Source: Niallia circulans (GTDB taxonomy: Bacteria; Bacillota; Bacilli; Bacillales; Cytobacillaceae). Taken from it: a DNA stretch of 64,000 nucleotides. Below, piece after piece: positions 59,203 through 64,000 of this stretch (the stretch's first letter is position 1; the number at the start of each line of letters is the position of its first letter). The stretch is from NCBI RefSeq assembly GCF_003726095.1, contig NZ_CP026031.1:2170001-2234000 (forward strand), in the 5' to 3' direction. The position numbers and the translations under genes are program-made. Below the pieces are notes generated by a model. It was not told the origin of the DNA. It saw only the letters and a program-made list of their open reading frames with translations, and ran no database searches.

Positions 59203-59937
59203 TTATGCATTCACACTCATGGATAAATCAATTACTACACTCGGTCCCGCGTTTTGCGCTTTCTCAATATCCTCTAGTGCTAATATCGAACCCTTTGCAA
59301 CAATCAATTCACCATCTGCTGCATAAATATCTTTTGTTACTTGTTTATTTAGCAATAATTCTCTTTGTTTTTCTTTTAACCCATTAAGACCAGCTTCATT
59401 TTCTCGCTCCACTTCTTCTAACGCTTGGATTAAGTGGTCATTTGAAGATACAGCTTCTTCTTGAACAAAATTAGGTGTAGCTACTTCTTCTTTCACAATA
59501 ATGATATCTTTTCCATAGGTGATAACAGCTTCGGATGAAATGACTGATTCTTGTTCCTCCAAAACAAGTCCAATGATTTCACCTGTCTCTTCATTCATTT
59601 GATACTCTGTCACTTTACCTACAAGATCTCCTTTTCTCGTAATAACATTTGTATCAATAATCGCGATTTTTTTGCTTGCCAGCTCACTAGCAATAGGAAT
59701 CTGTGTTAAATCAATGATAGAGTTTGCACTTTCGATCGTTACAGCATATTCCCCTACACCAATCACCTTTTTAAAAGGGATTGCTTGAATACTCTCTTGC
59801 CATTCTTCTTGCTCTAATGTTAAAAAATCCACAAAACCTTTTTCTGGATTGATGATTAAAGACTGCACATTTCCTTCTTGTTGTCCGTTAGAAATGCTGA
59901 TAATCGGTAAACCTTTAAACTGTGTGCTAATTTTCAT
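59203..59937 (-). CDS. PRC-barrel domain protein in pilus operon
   Basis: A 244-residue cytosolic protein with two PRC-barrel-like repeats: residues 5-75 (LPIISISNGQQEGNVQSLI, then FVDFLTLEQEEW) and about 88-155 (KIAIIDTNVITRKGDLVGKV, then GLVLEEQE). The C-terminal 80 residues are helical, with RELLLNKQVTKDIYAADGEL and KGSILALEDIEKAQ, resembling a further small beta unit. PRC barrels bind RNA or proteins in other systems. Spacing of 17 bases to the upstream gene shows cotranscription. No known pilus protein matches. Confidence 0.78.
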   Translation of the reverse strand: MKISTQFKGLPIISISNGQQEGNVQSLIINPEKGFVDFLTLEQEEWQESIQAIPFKKVIGVGEYAVTIESANSIIDLTQIPIASELASKKIAIIDTNVITRKGDLVGKVTEYQMNEETGEIIGLVLEEQESVISSEAVITYGKDIIIVKEEVATPNFVQEEAVSSNDHLIQALEEVERENEAGLNGLKEKQRELLLNKQVTKDIYAADGELIVAKGSILALEDIEKAQNAGPSVVIDLSMSVNA

Positions 59938-59954
59938 AATCTATCTCCCCTATA

Positions 59955-61163
59955 CTATCTATTCTTCAGATACTTTTCTTCCATAAATTTGATTTGTTCC
60001 AATACAATCGGTTGTTCCATAAATTTTTCCCTAAGTGAATATATTAAACTTTCTAATTTATCCTTTTCGTTATTTTGAACATATGCATCGATTAACAAAG
60101 CAGAATAAGCAAAATATTCATTTAAAGGAATAGGCTTCTTCAAACACAGAGTTAATACAGTCTCAAATTCTTCCATATCCATGGAATTCTTCAACATTAC
60201 TAATTGTGTTAAAGTATTGTTAATTATCTTATGAGCTAATCCACTTACCACATTTTCGTGTTTGTCGTCATCTGATCCGATTTGATTTTCTTGGCTTTGA
60301 TTCTGGGATACTTCTGCTTGTTCACCCAACATTTCAATCGCAGAAAACTCTTGCGATTCCTCTATATGTTCACTTATAGCAGTCATTTCTTCTGATAGGA
60401 TTGTTTTTTCCTCTTCCGTTAAATCATTGTCTTCTATATTATTCCAGATCTGTTCCTGTTCCATCTTTTCCACTGACACTGCAACTTCAGCGTCCTCGTT
60501 AATAGAAAAAGAGATTTCCTCTATTTGATCCTCTTCGGCAATTTCCTCATTTGCTTCATTTGCAGTGGAAAGATCGTTTTCTTCCAGCATTTTTTCAATT
60601 TCAGCTAGATAGTTTGTCTCCGCTGGTTCTTTATCTATTTCTTTATCGATAACTTCTTCCTCTATGGAAAGTGAAAATTCTTCATCCAGTTCAACAACTT
60701 CTAACTGTTCCATCACATCAAGGTTTATGTCTATGCTCTCGACTGTTTCCTCCTGAATGATATCCTCTTCATTTGTTAAAATACCTTCTCGGTTTACCTC
60801 TGGGACATAGGTAATGATATCCCCTTCTTGTTTTACGTCACTCTGGGTAGTTTTTATAGGCTTTATTTCTCGTGGTTCTTGTCTCTTCTCTATAACAGAT
60901 TCTTCTACTTCTTCTGGCATGACAAAAAGTACTGTTGACCAATTTTTCAACAAAAGATAGCTTGCACTAATAAGGAACAACAGCATGATTAAAATACTTT
61001 GCCAGAAAGAAAAGAGCTCCCTTGAAAGTAATCCGATAGCAGAAATACAAAACGCTAATCCGATAATAGTAAACTTCCCTTGATTCGAAAGTCCTAAAGG
61101 CAAGATATACAGAATAGGCACAACAAAAATCAAGGACAAAAGCGCCAAAATATATACACTCAT
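59955..61163 (-). CDS. Membrane protein with acidic linker and helical C-terminus, first gene of pilus operon
   Basis: A 402-residue protein not assigned to a family. Three hydrophobic helices occupy residues 1-75 (ALLSLIFVVPILYILPLGL; TIIGLAFCISAIGLLSREL; SILIMLLFLISASYLLL). A very acidic region (about 80-310) has dozens of Glu and Asp. The last 90 residues are helical, with a TPR-like pattern (FETVLTLCLKKPIPLNEYFAYSALLIDAYVQNNEKDKLESLI, residues split). GGAGGTG gives a strong start. It leads the operon and is divergent from the minor pilins. Confidence 0.72.
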   Translation of the reverse strand: MSVYILALLSLIFVVPILYILPLGLSNQGKFTIIGLAFCISAIGLLSRELFSFWQSILIMLLFLISASYLLLKNWSTVLFVMPEEVEESVIEKRQEPREIKPIKTTQSDVKQEGDIITYVPEVNREGILTNEEDIIQEETVESIDINLDVMEQLEVVELDEEFSLSIEEEVIDKEIDKEPAETNYLAEIEKMLEENDLSTANEANEEIAEEDQIEEISFSINEDAEVAVSVEKMEQEQIWNNIEDNDLTEEEKTILSEEMTAISEHIEESQEFSAIEMLGEQAEVSQNQSQENQIGSDDDKHENVVSGLAHKIINNTLTQLVMLKNSMDMEEFETVLTLCLKKPIPLNEYFAYSALLIDAYVQNNEKDKLESLIYSLREKFMEQPIVLEQIKFMEEKYLKNR

Positions 61164-61319
61164 TCAAACACCTCCTCTTTTCGAATCATTTCTCTAATCA
61201 TACGACATTTTTTGTAAATTATCTAAAACTTTTGTATTATTTTTTTGGTATTTCCCATCCTATAATAGCTATTTAGTATTGTATAATAAGATTAGTATTT
61301 TTGAAAGTAGGTAAAAAAT
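61164..61319. promoter_or_regulatory. Divergent regulatory region between the two pilus operons
   Basis: 156 bases must hold promoters for both operons. Candidates are TATGAT on the minus strand (61197-61202) and TATAAT on the plus strand (61261-61266 and 61282-61287). None has a good -35 at 17 bases, which suggests activator dependence or another sigma factor. The sequence is extremely AT-rich. Confidence 0.45.
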
Positions 61320-61814
61320 ATGAAAATTTCAAAGCTGATATCTAGTTCCAAAGGATTGACGTTAATAGAGGTCTTATTGTCTCTTACTATCCTTAGTATA
61401 ATCATTTTAGGTATAATGAACTTTTTTACTCAGGCTTATTCCTATACAAATCTTAATCAGAAAAAAACTGCTGGTATAAATGTTGCTAGAAATGCTTTGA
61501 CATACATGGAACAAACTACCCAAGAAGACTCCTTTATCAGCATAAAAAATAGAATAGACCATAATAAGGAAGCAACAGGTGAGCTGTTCATCTGCAATAA
61601 TGAGTATAAAGTAATCTGGAACAAAGATAATCAAGCTTCCTGTACACCTATTAAAATTAATAATATTGATTATCATGTAACCATTAAGCCTGTTTTAGAT
61701 AAAAATTACAGCAATTTTTTCATTCCTTTAACGGTAACTGTTACATGGAATGTAAACAAAAAAGAGTACAATACTTCCATGGAGGGAGCCATCAAAAGTG
61801 AGGATCTTCGATGA
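61320..61814 (+). CDS. Minor prepilin, PilV/GspI-like
   Basis: A 164-residue prepilin. The leader ends SSSKG, followed by LTLIEVLLSLTILSIIILG with Glu5 present. The globular region has two cysteines (FICNNEY and QASCTPIK), 22 residues apart. It ends with a beta-rich section. The stop overlaps the start of the next gene by 17 bases. The fast overlap and order suggest a minor pilin of the tip complex. Confidence 0.85.
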   Translation: MKISKLISSSKGLTLIEVLLSLTILSIIILGIMNFFTQAYSYTNLNQKKTAGINVARNALTYMEQTTQEDSFISIKNRIDHNKEATGELFICNNEYKVIWNKDNQASCTPIKINNIDYHVTIKPVLDKNYSNFFIPLTVTVTWNVNKKEYNTSMEGAIKSEDLR

Positions 61815-62379
61815 AAAAGGGATAACACTATATGAACTATTGGCAACAATCACTATTCTTGCGATCGTTTTGCCGGTCATCTATGGTGTCTTTCAGTCTG
61901 GGTTATCTTTATATAATAAAATTCAGATAGAAGGACAAATCCGCGACGATGCAGATTATGCCATTTCTATGATGATGAACTCGTTTAACAGTATCCCTTA
62001 TGACTATGTGACGATAGAAGGTGATTCGAAAATCAGCTTCTATGATACAGAAAAGACTGTATTTGAAAAGAATACTAAAGAGAATTCTTCTTTTTATACT
62101 TATGAGAAAGAAAAAATAACATCAGAGAATGCAAAAGTAAGAAGTATTGAATTTGTTGATCAGCAGCTTAAAAGCGAAACGATTACTGCTGTTTCGATCA
62201 ATAATCAAATTCTAGAGGGGAGCGGGGATTTTACTGGTTCTAAAATAAGGTTGTCCTGTAGTAAAACGGCCCAAGAAGATAAAAATCGTTGCCTTCATGG
62301 GTTAATCTATATCACTTTTGTCATTGATCAAGCACGATTAAATCGACCTTTAACTTTAGAAAGTCAATTTGGCTTTTAA
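61798..62379 (+). CDS. Minor prepilin, PilW/GspJ-like
   Basis: A 193-residue prepilin starting at GTG 61798 (GGAGGGAG upstream, inside the previous gene). A very short leader, MRIFDEKG, precedes ITLYELLATITILAIVLPV with Glu5. The globular part has two cysteines in LSCSKTAQEDKNRC. The length and position second of three match PilW/GspJ. It is followed 14 bases later by the large third pilin. Confidence 0.85.
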   Translation: MRIFDEKGITLYELLATITILAIVLPVIYGVFQSGLSLYNKIQIEGQIRDDADYAISMMMNSFNSIPYDYVTIEGDSKISFYDTEKTVFEKNTKENSSFYTYEKEKITSENAKVRSIEFVDQQLKSETITAVSINNQILEGSGDFTGSKIRLSCSKTAQEDKNRCLHGLIYITFVIDQARLNRPLTLESQFGF

Positions 62380-62393
62380 GGAGAATACCATTT

Positions 62394-64000
62394 ATGTTCA
62401 ATTGGAATCAAAAAGGGAACGCCCTAATTACCGTATTATTAATTTCATTAGTTTTCACCACAATAGGTCTTGCAATTGTAGCATCTAGTATAAGCAGTAC
62501 AAAAAGGGTAGAGACGAGAGAATCAGATATCAGTATTACGTACGAGAGCAAAAAAGTACTCGAAGAAATAACGTACGAAATGGCTAATGCCTTACAATCC
62601 TTACCGTTAGATTATAAGCAGATCGATAACCAATATATCGTGAGTGATTCTTTTGATACACAGCTTGCATCCAATGTTATTATGCCAACATTAAATAAAA
62701 TTTTAGCAAATCAACCGTATAATGAAGCGATTAGTTGTCTTAGTGTAGTGGATTTAAGCGCTGCTACTAAAGTAGAGATTCCCTCTCATAAAGCGTGCTC
62801 TAAAAATACTTACGATTCGGATAGCACTTATTCGATTGATCGAGGATTGGATTTCACCAGAGTGCTAGAAATTATTCTTGTAACCAATAACCCTAACGAA
62901 ACAGAAGGAGCTATCACGAGAACTTTAAAGAAGCGAGTAATTTTATCTCCCCTTCCTAGCTTTTTGAAGTATGCGCTAGGATCTTATTCTGAACAGGATG
63001 ATGAAGGACTATTTATTAACGGATCACCTAATGTTAATGGCAATATTTATGCAAATCAGCTTCAAATTAATGATCATGCGAAATACCAGCTAAAAAATGG
63101 GAGTAGACAAGAAAAATCATCTCTTCCCCCTTCTATTACCGGTAATATTTATAGTAGTTCTGCAAACTTATTACCAGTGCTGAAAGACAAGAATTTCTAT
63201 AAAGGAGAAGTACCTTCTTTAAATCATGATAGTCAATTTATTAATATTGATTACAACCGTACTTTTATCCAACGAATGGATACTATGTTAAGAACAGATG
63301 ATAATTTGAATAGTATAGCTATTGGAGATATAAGTGAAACAGCTAATTTTCCAAGTCTTCTTCAGCACAAAGTGGCTAGTATGGTGAACGATCAACCAAA
63401 CAGTGCTGCCTTGATTGAAAATGTCCCAGAACAAGAAGCACCTTCTTCTGTATTAGGAGATTCTCTCAAACGACTCTCCAATAGTTTTCAGATTAAGAGT
63501 GACAATCATCCATTAGATTTCAAGAACAAAGTAAGCATCAATGGAGATACCGTTATTAACAGCAGCAATTATCCTATTACGTTCGACAAAGATTTGGTTG
63601 TTAACGGTGATTTATATTTAGTAAGCAACAACCAATTAAAGTTAGCGGATAATATTTATGTTTCGGGTGATTTACATCTAATCAATTTTGATGGTGAAAT
63701 GGATTTACAAGGAAATCTATTTGTTGCAGGTGATTTAAATATCGAGTCTGCTGCTGACAATAAAAGTAATCCTCATAACGGTATCAGCATCAACGGAGAT
63801 ATTCTTACAGGGAAGTCTATCCATATCCGTCCTTTAAATACAACCATTTCTTTAAATAGCAATATGATCAGTCTAGATTCATTTACTATAAACGGAGATG
63901 AAAAAGGAGAAGAGTCTGGAGAAAATGATATAGTCAAAATTAACTCTGTTGTTTACACATTAAATGAAAGCTTCGTTTCCAACATTAATATTCTTGGCTT
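62394..64000 (+). CDS. Large minor pilin, PilX/GspK-like (3' end cut by window edge)
   Basis: At least 535 residues; the frame is open to the window end. The N-terminus MFNWNQKGNALITVLLISLV has a prepilin-type leader, but position 5 after the cleavage Gly is Thr instead of Glu, the mark of GspK/PilX tip pilins. Two cysteines (SCLSVV and KACSKN) lie near 127 and 144. From about residue 380 there are repeats of the type VxGDL (VSINGDTVI, LVVNGDLYLV, IYVSGDLHLI, LFVAGDLNI, ISINGDILTG), a beta-helix or bactofilin-like ladder. AAGGAG precedes the ATG. Confidence 0.85.
   Translation, partial: MFNWNQKGNALITVLLISLVFTTIGLAIVASSISSTKRVETRESDISITYESKKVLEEITYEMANALQSLPLDYKQIDNQYIVSDSFDTQLASNVIMPTLNKILANQPYNEAISCLSVVDLSAATKVEIPSHKACSKNTYDSDSTYSIDRGLDFTRVLEIILVTNNPNETEGAITRTLKKRVILSPLPSFLKYALGSYSEQDDEGLFINGSPNVNGNIYANQLQINDHAKYQLKNGSRQEKSSLPPSITGNIYSSSANLLPVLKDKNFYKGEVPSLNHDSQFINIDYNRTFIQRMDTMLRTDDNLNSIAIGDISETANFPSLLQHKVASMVNDQPNSAALIENVPEQEAPSSVLGDSLKRLSNSFQIKSDNHPLDFKNKVSINGDTVINSSNYPITFDKDLVVNGDLYLVSNNQLKLADNIYVSGDLHLINFDGEMDLQGNLFVAGDLNIESAADNKSNPHNGISINGDILTGKSIHIRPLNTTISLNSNMISLDSFTINGDEKGEESGENDIVKINSVVYTLNESFVSNINILG

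Overview
The window is AT-rich and comes from an endospore-forming Bacillaceae species. Gene order follows the Bacillus subtilis yrvM-aspS-hisS ... ruvAB-bofC ... pheA-obg-spo0B-rpmA ... minCD-mreBCD-radC-maf-spoIIB segment, mostly on the minus strand. Sporulation genes are dense: spoVB, bofC, safA, spo0B, spoIVFA/FB, spoIIB and a YhcN/YlaJ lipoprotein. It is not B. subtilis itself: it carries an RNase E/G-type ribonuclease next to rplU and a full type IV pilus locus where B. subtilis has only comC.

Layout. 1-2147: a YtrA/YtrB-like GntR-ABC operon with an inverted-repeat operator over its promoter. 2213-9496: tRNA functions (tcdA, aspS, T-box-controlled hisS, dtd) and a secreted SH3b-amidase. 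9509-15390: stringent response and nucleotide or recombination genes (relA, apt, recJ, lapA). 15528-26242: secretion, queuosine and Holliday junction genes (secDF, comN, spoVB, yajC, tgt, queA, ruvB, ruvA). 26448-32329: sporulation genes around bofC and safA, including a divergent epimerase-like protein and nine exact-length 72-bp repeats in safA. 32712-38558: niaR, pheA, pheB, obg, spo0B, rpmA, prp, rplU with an L21 leader. 38590-49491: rng, spoIVFB/FA, minD/C, mreD/C/B, radC, maf, spoIIB.

49593-64000 is the most distinctive part. A long minus-strand operon runs from 61163 to 49593: a membrane/acidic/helical-repeat protein, a PRC-barrel protein, a VanW-like protein, then PilB, PilT, PilC, the main pilin, prepilin peptidase, PilM, PilN, PilO and a second pilin. 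A divergent plus-strand operon starts at 61320 and encodes three minor pilins with the logic of a GspI/J/K tip complex; the third lacks the conserved Glu5 and runs off the window. All minor pilins carry a cysteine pair, while the main pilin has none. The three operon-leading genes have no assigned role in pili and are the best candidate for an undescribed accessory module, perhaps for passage through the thick cell wall.

Several starts were set by Shine-Dalgarno (SD) position rather than by the longest frame. Terminators, four sigma-A-like promoters, three sigma-E-like promoters, a T-box and an L21 leader were read directly from the sequence. No tRNA, rRNA, insertion sequence or CRISPR array was seen.
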